Positions 11,495 through 23,999 of a DNA stretch of 64,000 bases are shown here, piece by piece (position 1 is the stretch's first letter; each line of letters starts with the position of its first letter). The notes under the pieces were generated by a model. It ran no database searches. It was given only the letters and a program-made list of their open reading frames with translations, and was not told the origin of the DNA. Location of the stretch: contig JAHLKG010000004.1 of NCBI GenBank assembly GCA_025526995.1, positions 1,550,001 through 1,614,000 on the forward strand, in the 5' to 3' direction. This DNA comes from Powellomyces hirtus (Eukaryota > Chytridiomycota > Chytridiomycetes > Spizellomycetales > Powellomycetaceae). Position numbers and translations under genes: made by a program.

Positions 11495-13132
11495 ATGGGA
11501 ATCACACTGTCCAGATACGAGGCGTGGGGAAAGACCGTGGAGCGGGTGCCATTACTGGGTCCTGTCGTGGGTCCCATATGGCTGGAGCTTGTCCCCGCCC
11601 TTCTGACCAGTCTGATGGTTCAGGGAGTGTCTGGGACAGTGAAGCAAATTGGTGCCCAATGGTGGGGTATTCCCCCACCACCCCGCCCCAAGTCGCTTCC
11701 TGCGGCGCCCGCGACTTGTGAAGTCTCTCCTGCGGTAGAGAACCACGAGGTTCCGGAAGATACAGTTGTGGTGACGAAACCAACGGACGACTCATGCAAG
11801 AACATTGTTATTATTGGAGGATCTGTTACCGGTATGTGTGCGGCAACCAAAGCAGGAAGGAGACGGGAATTGCAAGTGATTCTGACTTGATAACAATTTC
11901 AGGAATCGCCGCAACGCTGAAAATCCGCTTCGGCTGCCCTCTCCCCGCCAACTACCGCGTCATCATCATTGAGAAACACACCCATATGCACTACATGTTT
12001 GCCTTCCCACGAGCATCCGTCATTCCCGGATTCGAGAACGAGTTGTTCGTTCCATATGACCGTCTTTTCACTACTCCCGCCGAAGGCGCAGTTGTCCATG
12101 CTTCTGCCACCAAACTGACGCATACCCACGTAGAGCTGGACCGTCATGTCCCCGGCTTCGGAACGAAGATTCCATATGAATACCTTATCTACGGCGCGGG
12201 CGCCCGTCACCCGAAACCGGGATGCCTCAGCGACGAAATCACCAAGGACGACGGTATCAATGTTCTGAAGGGATTTCAGGAAAAGATTGTGAAATCTACC
12301 AAAGTTCTTATCATCGGCGGTGGTGCCGTCGGATTGGAACTTGCCGCGGAGATCAAAGAACACTACCCGGAGAAGACGGTGACACTGGTCCACTCGAGAC
12401 CTCAATACCTGCAGTCGTACAAGTACGGTCTCCATGAGAAATCCTACGCCATCCTCAAAAAGTTTGGCGTCAACCAAATTCTGGGCGACCGCGTTGTGCT
12501 GCCCGAAGGAGGATTCAAGGACGATGGAAAGATGACCATAACACGCACCAAGCAGGGTCGCGAGATTGAGAGCGATCTGCAGATTCTGTGCACGGGCATG
12601 ACACCCAACAGCGGTCTTCTCGCCGGGCTATCTCCCAAATCCATCAACCCCGAAAGCAAATACGTGCGCATAAAAGACACGATGCAGATTGACGACGATG
12701 AGTTCCCCAACATCTTTGCCGCCGGAGACGTGACCGACTCCACGGACATCAAAACCGGTGTGTCCGCATTCGCACACGCCCATCTCGCCATCGACAATGT
12801 TGTTCGCATGATCAACGGCCTGGCAGAAGGCAAGGAGATGAAGGACATCGAATTGGTGCACAAGGACCCAGTTATGCCCCAAATTCTTCTCTACTTGGGC
12901 TCGGTACGTTCTCCTTTTTCAAAAGTGCTTTTTATTCAATCCTGCACACCATCGTTCATCACTCGCGTTTTCAATTCTACAGTCTCAGGGTGTTGCTCAA
13001 GTCGCCCACAACAAGTTTCTCTACACCGCCTCATCGTGGTTCGTTCGCAAATTCTTTTCGTACAATGTCAATGCTGCCCGCGCTTGGGAGTGGGCCAACA
13101 TGCCCTTGACGGAAGCGACTGTGAACCTGTAA
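11495..13132 (+). CDS. AIF2/FSP1-like FAD-dependent NAD(P)H oxidoreductase
   Basis: Three exons (11495-11831, 11903-12903, 12983-13132) encode 495 aa. The fold is that of the two-dinucleotide-binding flavoproteins. The first nucleotide-binding loop is NIVIIGGSVTG at about residues 103-113, split by intron 1. The second is KVLIIGGGAVGLELAAEI, and the third, FAD-contacting motif is IFAAGDVTD. This set matches the AIF2/AMID/FSP1 family (NADH:quinone-type reductases, lipid-droplet or mitochondrial outer face). The N-terminal ~100 residues carry a hydrophobic segment (PLLGPVVGPIWLELVPALL) that could anchor the protein in a membrane. A TATA-like element lies 72 nt upstream. Electron acceptor and location are inferred from the family. 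A plain NDH-2-like enzyme is the main alternative. Confidence 0.9.
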
Positions 13133-13461
13133 ATTTATAACCCTGACCCACCCGCACCCCCCTCATGAGTCTGTGGACTTTTCGTTGTCATTATATATAT
13201 ACATATCTGCTTCTGCAAGGCTTTCCTTGCCTGATCTTATTGAGACTTCTTCATTCCCATAAATGAACGCAAAGTAACTCTACGGGTGTCGATTACGGGT
13301 GCCAAGTGTTGTGGACGCCAACTCCAGTCACTTCTCCACATGCAAGTTACAATTGGCATGGCGCCATCTTCGGAAACCAACACTTTGATGTCGTCGGGTC
13401 CTCGCAAAGCACATCTCGGTAGTTGTTTGTTGGGCGAATTGCTCGAACACGGGGGTTCAAA
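13133..13461. other. Short intergenic gap
   Basis: Shared 3' UTR of the AIF2-like gene and promoter of the following phosphatase. An AT-rich TATATATATA tract is present near 13192-13204. I see no gene. Confidence 0.5.
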
Positions 13462-15316
13462 ATGACTCAATGTGGCAGCCGGAAAACGAGTGAAAAAAAG
13501 CATAAGAAGCTAACTTTCCTTCACTTCAACGATGTGGTATGATCCTACGCCCTGCTGAATCTATGAAGTTATAAAGCTGACGGGTATCTCCTGTCGATCC
13601 ACTTACTGTAGTATCACATGGGCCCCTCCTCCTGTCTTCCGCGCTTCTCAGAAGCGTTAAAGAGCGCGCAGTCGCAGTTTCCGAATGCATTGACAGTTTT
13701 CAGCGGGGACGCTTTCAGTCCCTCTGTTGAAGCTGCCGTTCTGAATGGATGGCATATGGTCCCGATTTTGAATGAGCTGGGAGTTGATGTTGCGTGTTAT
13801 GGCAACCATGATTTTGATTTTGGGGAGAAGACGGCCGTGGAGTTGGCGGCGGGGTGTCGCTTTCCGTGGCTGATGTCGAATGTGGTTGATGCGAAGGGGA
13901 GGCGGATTGCGGATGCGTTGGAGTATTTGGTGGTGGAGCTTGAGGGGTTCAAGGTGGGGTTTTTTGCTCTCGCAGGCACGTAAGTTTTCACTGTTGGGGC
14001 AAAGTGCTCGTGAAAGAGCAGAGAACTGATGGATGAGTATGCTTTTTCTTCAGTGACTGGCCAGCAAACTGCCAGCACCTTCCAGCGGACTCTCGAATAG
14101 CCGATCCTGTCGCCACAGCCCAAAAGATGATCGCCTACCTGCGCACTGAGGCCAACGTCGACTTTGTGATCGCGCTTACCCACATGCGACTGCCGGAAGA
14201 CCTCTTGGTTGTGGGCGAGTGTCCAGGCATGGATCTCGTGTTGGGCGGGCATGATCATGAGTACTCGGTGACGGAGCGTCCTGGGTGGTGTAGCATTGTC
14301 AAAAGTGGGAGCGATTTTCATGATTTGAGCATTGTGCATATGGTGGTTGATGTGCAAGATCGATCCTTGGTTAGAGTGGATGGTATGCGTAACGACCTGA
14401 TAGTTGCGTGGTGGAATGACAGCTGCTCACACCCTCGACCCTTCTCTCTCCCAGTCGAACGCCAAACTAACTTTACAGACCCCACATACCCCTCCAACAA
14501 AGCCATGACCGCCATAATCTCCAAAGTGCAAGCGCAAATGAGCACCATCCTCGACCGGGCCCTTCTCTACAGCGAGGTCGATCTCGACGGCCGCTCGGCC
14601 GTCGGGAGGACCTCAGAAACCAATCTCGGCAACCTATTGGCGGATCTGCTACGGCACTACTATCAATGCGACATTGCATTCGTCAATTCAGGGAGTATCC
14701 GCTGCAACCGTGTTATACCGAGTGGACCCGTGAGTGTGAGAGACATGTTTGGTACGGTGGGTGGCGGGTTGTGCACGTTATTGCGTGGTTTGAACGTTAA
14801 TGTGGGCCTACGGTCTCCAATTTATCAGGAGCTTTACCGTTCGGCAATGTGTTTGTGACAAAACGGGTGATTGGAAAAGACCTGTTGACAGCGCTCGAAA
14901 ACAGTGTCGGTGATTCGCGCACCGACGGTCGCTTCCTGCAATTGTCCGGCCTCGCTATCACGGTCAATCTCGCATACCCAGCAGGGCAGAGAGTGATCAG
15001 TGCGCATCACCACCCCGCAACAGCATCACACCCATCCGCCCTGGACCCGTCTCGAGTCTACAGCATCGCCATGATCAATTTCATTGCTGACGGGTTTGAC
15101 GGGTACGACTCGTTCAAAGCTGCAGAGCATGGCGTGAATACAGAGTCGGGGGTGTCGGAAAACGCCATGCTGATGCAAGTGTTTGCGGATTCTGGCTCTG
15201 ATGCTAGCGAGCAGGATGAAGGCGCGAGGCGCGCGAGGGAGGCACTTGTTACGCGTACCAGGGATGGTTTGCCTGCGGTTGCCCCAGTCGTTGAAGGAAG
15301 AATCATCTTCGTATGA
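13462..15316 (+). CDS. Cytosolic 5'-nucleotidase-type metallophosphatase
   Basis: Five exons (13462-13536, 13612-13979, 14054-14382, 14455-14751, 14829-15316) encode 518 aa. The order is that of the UshA/5'-nucleotidase family. An N-terminal calcineurin-like metallophosphatase domain carries HFNDVYH (residues 21-27), FSGDAFSPS, CYGNHDFDFG, ALTHMRLPED and LGGHDHEY. The C-terminal 5'-nucleotidase domain has FVNSGSIRCN and ALPFGN. All metal-binding motifs are intact. There is no signal peptide: the protein starts with a basic hydrophilic stretch before the first motif. It is therefore probably intracellular, unlike secreted ecto-5'-nucleotidases. The substrate (nucleoside monophosphate or another phosphomonoester) cannot be told. 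The ATG at 13462 is chosen because it gives the exon that joins HFNDV to YHM. Confidence 0.9.
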
Positions 15317-15622
15317 GGATTTGAGCGAGGATCCAATCGTGCTTCCACCGGTAGCTCGGAATTTGTAGAAACATAGAAAAATACTAGATACCAGACAATG
15401 CAGCATATATGCATATTCACAATAGACATTAATTTTCAACAGAGATGCTGCTGGCTACGGCGTTCGTAACCTACACTTTCAACTATTCACGACTGTATAT
15501 CAATCGCAATTTCACATCCTCTCCTTTGTACAAATCAAAGCCAGCTAATCTCACGTGCACGGTGCGCGGTCAACGTCAAAACCTATTCCAAGTGAAAGGG
15601 GCATCTCACAAGCTTGGCCATG
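15317..15622. other. Convergent 3' ends, no gene
   Basis: Terminal region between the phosphatase (+) and the helicase (-). It is AT-rich around 15370-15430. No coding signal is seen. Confidence 0.5.
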
Positions 15623-18299
15623 TTACAAGCTGCCGACCTGAATGGTTCGATCAAGCTGCACGGCCTTTCGCCGTGCTTCTTCCTTCGCAAGTTGCCGTTC
15701 CGTGCGTTTGCGCTCTTGCTCTGCCAAACGAGCAGCGTTACCGCGCATTCTCCGGGTGAGCATATCGGCCGCTTCGCCCTTTGTGAGACTTGGCTCAACG
15801 GGCATGTCAAGCTTTTCCAGGGTTTCTATTTGCCGAGCGCTGGGCGGTTCTCGCCGCCAACGGGCATTGTGGTAGAGGTTGTATTTGCCGAACGGTTGTG
15901 TCAGCACCCACGTGTCGGCTGATTTCACAGCCCACTCGAGGGTGTCTTGCGAGACCAGCACGGTTTTGAGGGAAAAGTATCTATTGTTTCCGCTCTTGGA
16001 CACGGTCATTCGCTTCCTATGATATGTGCACTGGAACAATCCATCTGAAGAGAAGAAATTAGCCAAATGGGCCGGGAAATTTCTTGGGAACAGGAATGGA
16101 CTGCGGATTCTCATACCGCTTTCTTTGCGGATCACCAGAGCTTTCCGATTTGGAAGCTCCAAAGCGCATTCAGATGGCCCGGTTCTAACCCACGCAAATT
16201 TGGAAATTGCGCGCAAGGCATACGACTCGTCCTTCAGAGCTTGGCGCTGATCAACAGCCTCGAATGAGAACGGGCTTTTGAAGTGTCGAAGTTCGAAATC
16301 ATCAGCTCTGTCTTCGTCGTATGCAGTGGCGTTTTCAACGTCGGATATGCTTTTGCACTTGTGTAAGTCGTAACCTCTTTGGAGAGACGGTTCGATCTTT
16401 TCCATGATGGTAGACATCTTGCTCTCTGCTCATTGACAGCATATGATTAGCAGGGTAAGAAACTCTATTCCGCCACTTGACTTTGTTGTACCTTCGAAAT
16501 CAAAGTCCCGGGACAATCCCAACAGAGTTGGCACAGTAGCAAGTTCAATCTTGGCCTTCAGGATGGTGTCGCATATATCTATTACGCGGCAGAATTCCTT
16601 GTCTGACAGAAAAGATATGCAGATAAGCAAACTGGAGGCGCACCTTTTGATGGTGTAATCTCACCTGGATGCGGTCTCAATCCTCTGCCCAGCATTTGCT
16701 GCAGAAGAACCAGGGAACGCGTGGGCCGCCCAAGAATAATACAATCAATAGCCGGGATGTCAACGCCCTCGACAACGATTCCTGCCAAGTACGAGTCAAC
16801 ATATGAAGAAGCCTTTGACAAGTGCTTTGTTATACTAACCGCAATTGATTAGAATGGGAAATTTTCTCTGCTTGAATCTTTCCAGTATACTTCGACGCAG
16901 CTCTGGAGGGGTTGTGCCGTCAAGTCCTTCCGCATGAACTCCCTGGTCTTTGAACATTGTGACAAGGCTTTGAATGTGGCTAACGCTTGCTGCAAAGATC
17001 AACGTTGATCGGCAGTGTTTCTCTGGAGTACGTCTTAGATTGATTGTCACAGTAGAAGAAATACTTGGAAACACTAACGTAAAGCATGAATGTAGGCGCG
17101 ACCTATCAGAGCGTTTCGTTCCCCATTGTCCACGCGCTGTGACAGTGCACCTGGAGCAAAGTCTCCAAAAGTCTGGGGGAGTCCATCGAGACTTGTTTTA
17201 GATACAATTCTTTCGAACGTCATATCGCATAACCTTTAGGAATACAAACGGAATTATGTTTGGAAGTCGTACATGCCAAACAACGGCGCGGCGCGTCCCC
17301 TCACCATTCTTCCCGAATCATGTCCTGTATCGTTCGGTGATACACAATCTCGTCGAACGCGGTCTTCAAACTCAGCCCGTCATGTCTGCGAATGGTTGCT
17401 GTGCAACCCCAAACAAGTAGCGACGTGTCCGGTTCGTGTGCCCGGAAATGGCGAAGGATACGTTGGTATGTGGGAGCCGCTGCATGGTGCGCCTATCATT
17501 ATTCTTGTTAACTCCACAGCAAGTCTGCGCCCGGAATCAAGTCTCCAACCACGCACCTCGTCTGAGGTAAAACGTTACTGAGGCTCTGAGGAGACTGCCA
17601 CGAATCGCACTGGCGGGTCTTACCAATGATGATTGCTTTGTACTGGGACGGATCGAAACGAGCCTCCTTTATTCGCTCGGAAATTTTCTTTCCAAGGGTC
17701 GCTACAGACGCGACGACTATCTGCGCCTTAGAATCTGCGCGTTTGCTGCCTTCTTCGACGCCAAGAGTCTATCAATCAACAAGGTTGGTGAATAGATCTC
17801 AGCGGGACCAGCTGTTCGAAAGAGCTACGCACAACGCCCGGTAAGGCTCGTCGAAATGTAGCAACGGCTTGTTGTATGAGCTCTGTTTTGTGAGCCAAGA
17901 CGAGTATCTTTGTGGCTTGCGGAGTAGGACAGGGAATCAAAGGAATCAGGTGGGCAAAGACTGTCTTGAAAACAAGTGTTATCAGCTCAACAAGGTCTAT
18001 ATAGCACCAGCATCACAGAGTCTTACCGTTTTCCCACTGGCGACCGGGAGACTGATAATCTGGTGACGCTGTGAGAACTTTATAGACAGCGAAACCCCAA
18101 ATTAATCAGAGATGCCTGCCTGTCGTTTGACTCCTCTACTCAACGCCTCAAGACTCTTGGCGATGCACTCCTGTTGATATGGTCTCAATATCGCGGGCGG
18201 CAGCAGTTGGTCCGTAACGCCATGGACTAGTCGCGCTGCAGCAGATGGTATCGGTGGTGGCCAAAGCGTCCTCCCCAATGATCTACACTGTAGCCACAT
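15623..18299 (-). CDS. IRC3: Irc3-like mitochondrial DEAD/DEAH helicase
   Basis: Eleven exons, in coding order: 18299-18120, 18068-18027, 17964-17833, 17768-17624, 17561-17557, 17492-17305, 17233-17079, 17022-16840, 16781-16665, 16602-16492 and 16425-15623. They encode 686 aa, close to the length I recall for yeast Irc3. Motifs: Q-like RPYQQECI, Walker A LPVASGKT (67-74), DEAHH (167-171), [34 protein letters not shown] and [11 protein letters not shown]. The start at 18299 gives an Arg/Leu/Pro/Ala-rich, acid-free leader ([20 protein letters not shown]) like a mitochondrial presequence; the upstream open frame has no such leader. The D-E of the DEAH box lies on a 5-nt micro-exon. Intron 1 appears to use a GC donor. 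The role in mitochondrial DNA branch migration/repair is known for the family. Confidence 0.88.
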
Positions 18300-19467
18300 C
18301 TTTTGCCCTGGACGTTCTCTTATGGCCTTGGCAATGCGTTCAATGTTTCGCTGGATTGACAGGAAATTTATGGTGGGGGTTTGTACCGGCGAAACACGTC
18401 TGGGCTTGCCACAAGTCGCGAATTCATCTACCCAAAAGTGGTTATATATATGGCTTGGCGGAAAGGGGACGTGGACGCGCATGGGCGGTACAGACCGCGT
18501 CTTCCTCTCGGCTGTGCGTCTTTCTAAGTGAGTGACCCCTTCCTTGCCCTGAGTCATGTCAGTCGTCAGCCGACAAAACAAATTACAAGCGCCCAAATTG
18601 GACGCGCTACTCATCTTCTTTTGCGCGGGGGGCAGGCAGGTGAAAAGGGAGGAGTCTGTTTGTGCCCTCGAAGGGACACTCTGGGATCCTAGATAGAGTT
18701 TCTTTCGCCCAAGCAAGGCAAAGCACATGTGAATTCTCGACCGATTGCATGGTACATACTCCATCCAGTGACTGGCAACGAGCGCCTTGTAATTGTCATA
18801 ACGATAAATGTGATTCGAAAGTGCAACGTAGCAAATGGGGGCCCTCCTCTCCTTGCGAGCTCCAGTTAGTAATAGAACCCCTTCTTGTCCCTCCGTCCGA
18901 CTGGGCCACTAATTCCATAAGTCCTTTCCAAGTGTCTCCTTCCTACTCAGCAATGCCTTTCCACCCAGCATCTAGATTAAGCGCGTGGGCGCGTGTGTAA
19001 AGTACAGTTGAATAAGATATCCAGTTACTTTACTGCCATGCCCCCATACGCGTCCTTCCCGCCCTTCTTCCCATACATTTCCCCTCTTTACCTCTCAGAA
19101 CAGACAGACAGACAGACAGACAGGCAGGCAAACAGACAGACAGACAGCTGCGGACTTGCTCTCTTCTCTACGTTCGTGCGTTTAAACCTCATATCCGTGC
19201 ATTGCACTGAACCCCACAAGTTCACGTCCGCCTGAGAACTCGACCGATTGCGCAGTCTCTTCCCATCGTGTTCCCACGCCCCCTTACGACAGTCTCCCCC
19301 GACTTTCTCCCGTAAAACGCACAAGCTTCTGACAGTTTTTTCCAATCCTTCATCCTCGACGTTGTTGTCCTGGTCCTTGCTGCTGCGCTGACGGCCGCCG
19401 AGGGTTGCTTCTGTCTTGTGTGTTTTCCCGCCCAAAGAAAAACTCCCCGACACCAGCCGGCCTTCAT
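18300..19467. other. Divergent intergenic region (helicase / F-box)
   Basis: An open minus-strand frame reaches 18764 but lacks helicase similarity and is taken as 5' leader. A CAGA-type microsatellite lies at 19099-19147. The last 200 nt before 19468 are C/T-rich, like fungal 5' leaders. No further gene is seen. Confidence 0.45.
19099..19147 (+). repeat. CAGA microsatellite
   Basis: Tandem CAGA units, with CAGG and AACA variants in the middle, run for about 49 nt upstream of the F-box gene. Confidence 0.9.
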
Positions 19468-21581
19468 ATGCGGACCTCGCAGGTGAATCTTGCCGCCCTC
19501 GCACTCGTTCCTGGTGCCTCCATTACTGCCAACAATGGATCAATCTACCTTCAAAAAACCCTTCCTGCGCGTCCAATCATCGATCAGAGCTCTCTTCCCG
19601 ACGAAATATGGTCGAGAGTCTTTTCGTTCCTCGACCCTGCTCCCAGCTCCCAAACCACGCTGCGCTTTTCACAGGTCTGTAAACGCTGGCATGACATCTC
19701 GAAGGATCCTCATTCCCGCGTCGCCTTGTTTGTGAAAAACTACGGAACCAAACTCGCCCTCTATGCCGCATTCAAGAATCATCGCGCGGCGCTGACTGTG
19801 CCTGTCGCCAGGCTCTTGAGGAACCAAAAGGCTGCCATTCCCAGGTTCCTTGTTCAGTTGGCCGACAAAGAGGTAAGCATCCTGAGCGTGTATTGTCGGA
19901 GAGGAAGCCAAAGTAGAGGCGCCAGTTGCAAATCATGTTGTCTGCGACTCAATGGTCGCCAGGTCCATTGATCAATGACGAACAACGCAGGGGATGTGCC
20001 TTCACTCAAAAGTGAAGTTTGTTCCGCATCTGGCGAGATCTCTAAAAATTTGGTGCTCTTGTCATCTCCGCAGTATCATCGAACGGACAGGGGAAAGAAG
20101 AGCGTTTCCATCCCCCTTTACGTGTACTTCATTCAGGAAGGTTATAATATGTATGGGAACGAGGCAGCCTTCAAGGAAGATGTAAGAGCGCGCTTATTGT
20201 CTTATATCATTGGTGATTGGTCTATTGATTCGCTAATACTGATCCCACAGGATGTTGCAAAGTTTGAAAGATTGCTATATACCGGGCCTGTGACGTCCAA
20301 CGAGAGTGACAGCATCGGCACCGCCGCGGTCGTCGATGCCGTCAGGACCTTGTTGGACAAGTTTGGATATCTCCCTGTTCGCGGAGTTGGATCCCCAATA
20401 GACGAAACCGTCTTCCTGCTCTCCAAACTAGACATATCTCTCATTCCCAAGCTGGTGTCCAATGGACTTGACCTAGCCAGCGTAAATGACCAAGTTCTTG
20501 AACGAGGTATGGTTCGAGTGAGATAGGCATCCGGTTGTAGTCCGAGCCTCACTAAATTTTGCTCTCCTGATATGTCACAGTCCTCTGGCGCGCGGATATC
20601 ACCGATGCCTACCTGCAAACATATCTCAACAATGGTTTCAAACTCACCTCAAACGCAATCCAAAAAGGGCTTCAGATCGCTCGACAGGCGACGCTTGATG
20701 TCCTTGTCAAGCACGTATCTCAAGAGCAATTGGCAGAATGCGCAAAGAACACTGTCATCGACATGTTTGGTCCATCCACTGGGCGCAGTTGGCATTGGGT
20801 TCCCGAAAGTGTTGATTTTATTATCGAAACGTTCAACATTTCTGAAGACACGATCAGGACCGCCTTGTTTACTCATCCAAAATCTCCCCGCCTGACCAAT
20901 GGCGGACGTCCCGAGTTCCCCGCCACTCGTTGCTACATGAAAACAAACCCATGCCCCGTCTGGCGCTGGATTCTCCGAAATTACGGTCCACATCATGAGT
21001 TTACCCGCGCTTGTTATGACGATGCGCTTTCGCGGGCTGCGGCGGACCGTGATCTGCATCTACTCCACGACGAGTATCTTGAAGCCGGCGTCCGCTTCTA
21101 CCCGCGTCACGTAAAGATACTCGCATGTCGTCTGCTCCACCGAGACATGACGGCCAACGCGTTGCACTTGCTGCAAGCCCTTCGCGAGCAGGTGGCAGAT
21201 GATCGCGATGCCGGATGCTTAAGCGATTCCGAGCGCGATGACTGGATGCAGGCAGTGCGCGTGGAAGTCGTTGACAATGACGAATGGAACCACCGTATGC
21301 GCACGACACAGCTTGAAGGCGGCGCTCGTGGGGGTGCTTATCGGATTAGCAGGCCTCCGGAAGACGCACTGCGATTCCTGGAGGAATCGAAGGAGCTCCT
21401 TACCGAACTCCTCCCTCCGATCCCGGCAATCGCGACAGTGGTTGTGAGAAGCAGTTCAGGTAGTCGACGAACATCCCTCCAAAGAAGCCCGAGCATGAGA
21501 AGCTGGGTCAAACGAATGGGCATCTGGTGGAAGGAGCAATGCGAAAAAGGTGTCTGGGGTGTGGTGGAGAACGTGGTCTGA
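19468..21581 (+). CDS. F-box protein
   Basis: Four exons (19468-19872, 20074-20181, 20251-20506, 20581-21581) encode 589 aa. The F-box lies near residues 43-85 (LPDEIWSRVFSFL, then FSQVCKRWHDISKD). Exon 2 starts at 20074 because only that acceptor keeps the frame open through EGYNMYGNEAAFKED into exon 3; nearer AG sites lead to stops. The rest is probably helical, without leucine-rich, WD or kelch repeats that I can see, and ends in a Ser/Arg-rich then Trp-rich tail. F-box proteins recruit targets to SCF ubiquitin ligases through Skp1; the target here is unknown. It most resembles an expanded fungal F-box family of unknown substrate. Confidence 0.8.
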
Positions 21582-22986
21582 TCACCGTGACCAAACTCAA
21601 TGCTGGCGGCATCCGGTCCAAGTTCGTTACGCTTTCTGGCTTTACGCCTGCACCAGCCGTATCGCCAGCAAAATTCATCCGCCAGGAGATGACATCCCAG
21701 ACAAATCCCCCGCCTTCGGCAGACACTCAATCTACCGCTTGTCCTTCATCCCTTGGCAAGTTTCTCGTTTCTCGGACAGCGTTTCCAGCCTGCCTCATAT
21801 CGATTTCCGCGTGCACTCGCCATTCGACTGCTCTGGCGAGCTCTTGGACCACCGGCTGGTTTTTTGCGTCAAAATGAAAACTCATGGACAACAGCAAGAA
21901 CAACAATCACTACAACAAAAAAAATCGCCACAGCCGAAGAAGACTATTGTCAGCCCTCCAATCGGTTGTGACTTTTCCCCTCATATCAGACTTTGAAGCT
22001 TTCGTGTCCATGAAGCTTTAGCTCAGTGATTCGGGACGTGGGACATATGGACGGACTCTTTTCTTTTTCTTTTCCTCTCTCTTTGTATTACTGTAGATTT
22101 GTTTGATGCCTCTTGAGCCTCTTTAGTGTAGATACCCCTCCTCTTTTGTGCAATTGTTCTGTATAAAAACAAAATTCGTCCCCCCCAATCCCTTTTGCCG
22201 AAAACGGGCGTTACTCGTAGATGCACTTCTTTTCGAGCAAAATTGTGCAAAATTGTACGATTATATTACCAGGACGAGAACACTCTACTTTCCACATGTA
22301 TCAAGCAGATACAGTATGGAATGCCCTTACAAATGGCTTACAGGTACTGTGTCGGACCCAGCACGGGAAAGACGAACTGCCTGGCATTGGAGTTTGCACC
22401 TCCTTTGCCTTCTTTCAATGTGTCTAATACAAGTAGGGAGGGGAGTAAAAGTCTTGCAACGCACGCACAAATTGTCCGAATACCCGCGAGGATGTTTTAT
22501 TCATCGACCGTCAGTTTCCTGCCGTGTTTCGACTGTGCGCGGGTTGCAACACTTTTTACTCCGTACGTGTATGTCTAGACTAGTGCTGTCACCATGTGCC
22601 GGCCACCCGGGTCATTGCCTTTTGAGCTCGTCCCGCATGACCGCGCTATGCTATGGTGTTTTCGAATTTTCGCTCGCAAACGGCCTCTGGCACCGACCAC
22701 CTACTGAACAATGGATGCAGCGTCACGTAGAGCGCTTCCATTGTCGTTTTCTCCACCCCGCGAAGGGGCGGAAAAAACGAAAAAGTGGCCAGCAATTTGA
22801 CTCGAAGATGACCGTTCTTGGATAAAACTCAGGTTTATGAAGAAAAAGTGGAAGGAATGCGGGGGTGGACCGGCTTTTATAGGAAACGAAGGGGCTGCGC
22901 CACGAAGCGATTTTTGTTTTTGGCATCACGTGCAGACAGGTGATGCTGGTTGGTAAGCACGAGTAACCTGTCAATTTGTACACGTC
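21582..22986. other. Intergenic, no gene supported
   Basis: About 1.4 kb follow the F-box stop. Open frames of up to 225 codons exist (for example 22148-22825), but they lack a domain, a plausible exon structure or a leader. Some A-rich and T-rich tracts near 21890-21960 and 22050-22100 suit 3' UTRs. A gene too diverged to recognise cannot be excluded. Confidence 0.4.
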
Positions 22987-23999
22987 ATGACAACGTTGAC
23001 AGCAACCCCTTGGATAAGTTTGCCTACAGAGTCCTCGAATAATATGACCATCCCACCCGTTACCGTCAAACCCAGCACCAACCTCAACCCGCCAGCCACC
23101 GCCTACGGTACGATCCCACCCCACGAGTCCGAGCGAAGCCGCGTAATGTCTCCACCCCACAGCCGCCGCCGACTGGTCCTGGCCCTCGTGACGGCCACAG
23201 CTCTAATGTGTTTTACAATGTCGATGCGCGGGTTGTTTGAGTTCCAGCCGCCCTGGAAACCACGCATGCCGGATGATGATGGTGATGACACGGGCGGGAA
23301 GGGCGTGCCCGTTGAGTTGTTTGTCATGTCGAAATGCCCCGATGCGGTGTATTGCGAATCCATCTTTGCGGGCGTGCGTAAGTGGAGCAAGACCCTCCTA
23401 CCTGCCCTTGCTGTTGGGCCCCCGATTCGCAAGTCCATCATTTGAATCTCACTGCATTTTTTCCGTTTTTGCTGCCCGTCCTAGTTGCCAAAGTGGGTCC
23501 GATAACCGCCCTCTCCACCCACTACATTGCAACCCCCGACAAACACTCCCCCTACGGCGCCACCTGCAAACACGGCGTCTCCGAATGCATCGGCAACATC
23601 CAACAGCTCTGCATGCGGCACGAGCACCCTTCCAGCTGGTTCGGGTACATAGCGTGCGTCAACACGGACAACGACGCCATCCCGTCCCGCGAGCAAGCCG
23701 TGGCATGCGCTGAATCCCTGGATGCGTCGTACCCCGAAAAATGCGTCACTGGCCAACGTGGCGCAACCTTGTTGCGAAAAGATGCAGAGTATGTGCAGGG
23801 GAAAGGGGTAACTGCTAGTTGCACGGTGCAGATTGCAGGGAAGACTGTGTGTGTCCGCGATGGAGGAGAGTGGCGCGATGGGGGTGTCGTGGGCAATGAT
23901 GAATCGGAAAGCGTTGCGGTGGAGAAACTCGCGCGATTGGTTTGCGAGGCTTATGGTGGGGATGATGTGCCTGCTGCTTGTAAGACGCTAGCGGCTTGA
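22987..23999 (+). CDS. GILT-family thiol reductase, type II membrane form
   Basis: Two exons (22987-23377, 23485-23999) encode 301 aa. Residues 62-80 form a hydrophobic signal anchor after an RRR cluster, so the catalytic part is probably lumenal. The thioredoxin-like start PVELFVMSKCPDAVYCE carries two cysteines, C117 and C123. The spacing resembles the CPDA variant of the gamma-interferon-inducible lysosomal thiol reductase family rather than a plain CXXC. The C-terminal exon has the GILT signature region CKHGVSECIGNIQQLC followed by conserved cysteines. Family members reduce disulfides in lysosome- or vacuole-like compartments. The ATG at 23044 (MTIPPV...) is an alternative start. Reductase activity is inferred. 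Confidence 0.82.

Noticed and set aside
22148..22825. 225-codon plus-strand frame between F-box and GILT genes
   Set aside because: Cys/His/Arg/Leu-rich sequence without motif, no acceptable splice pattern; treated as chance.
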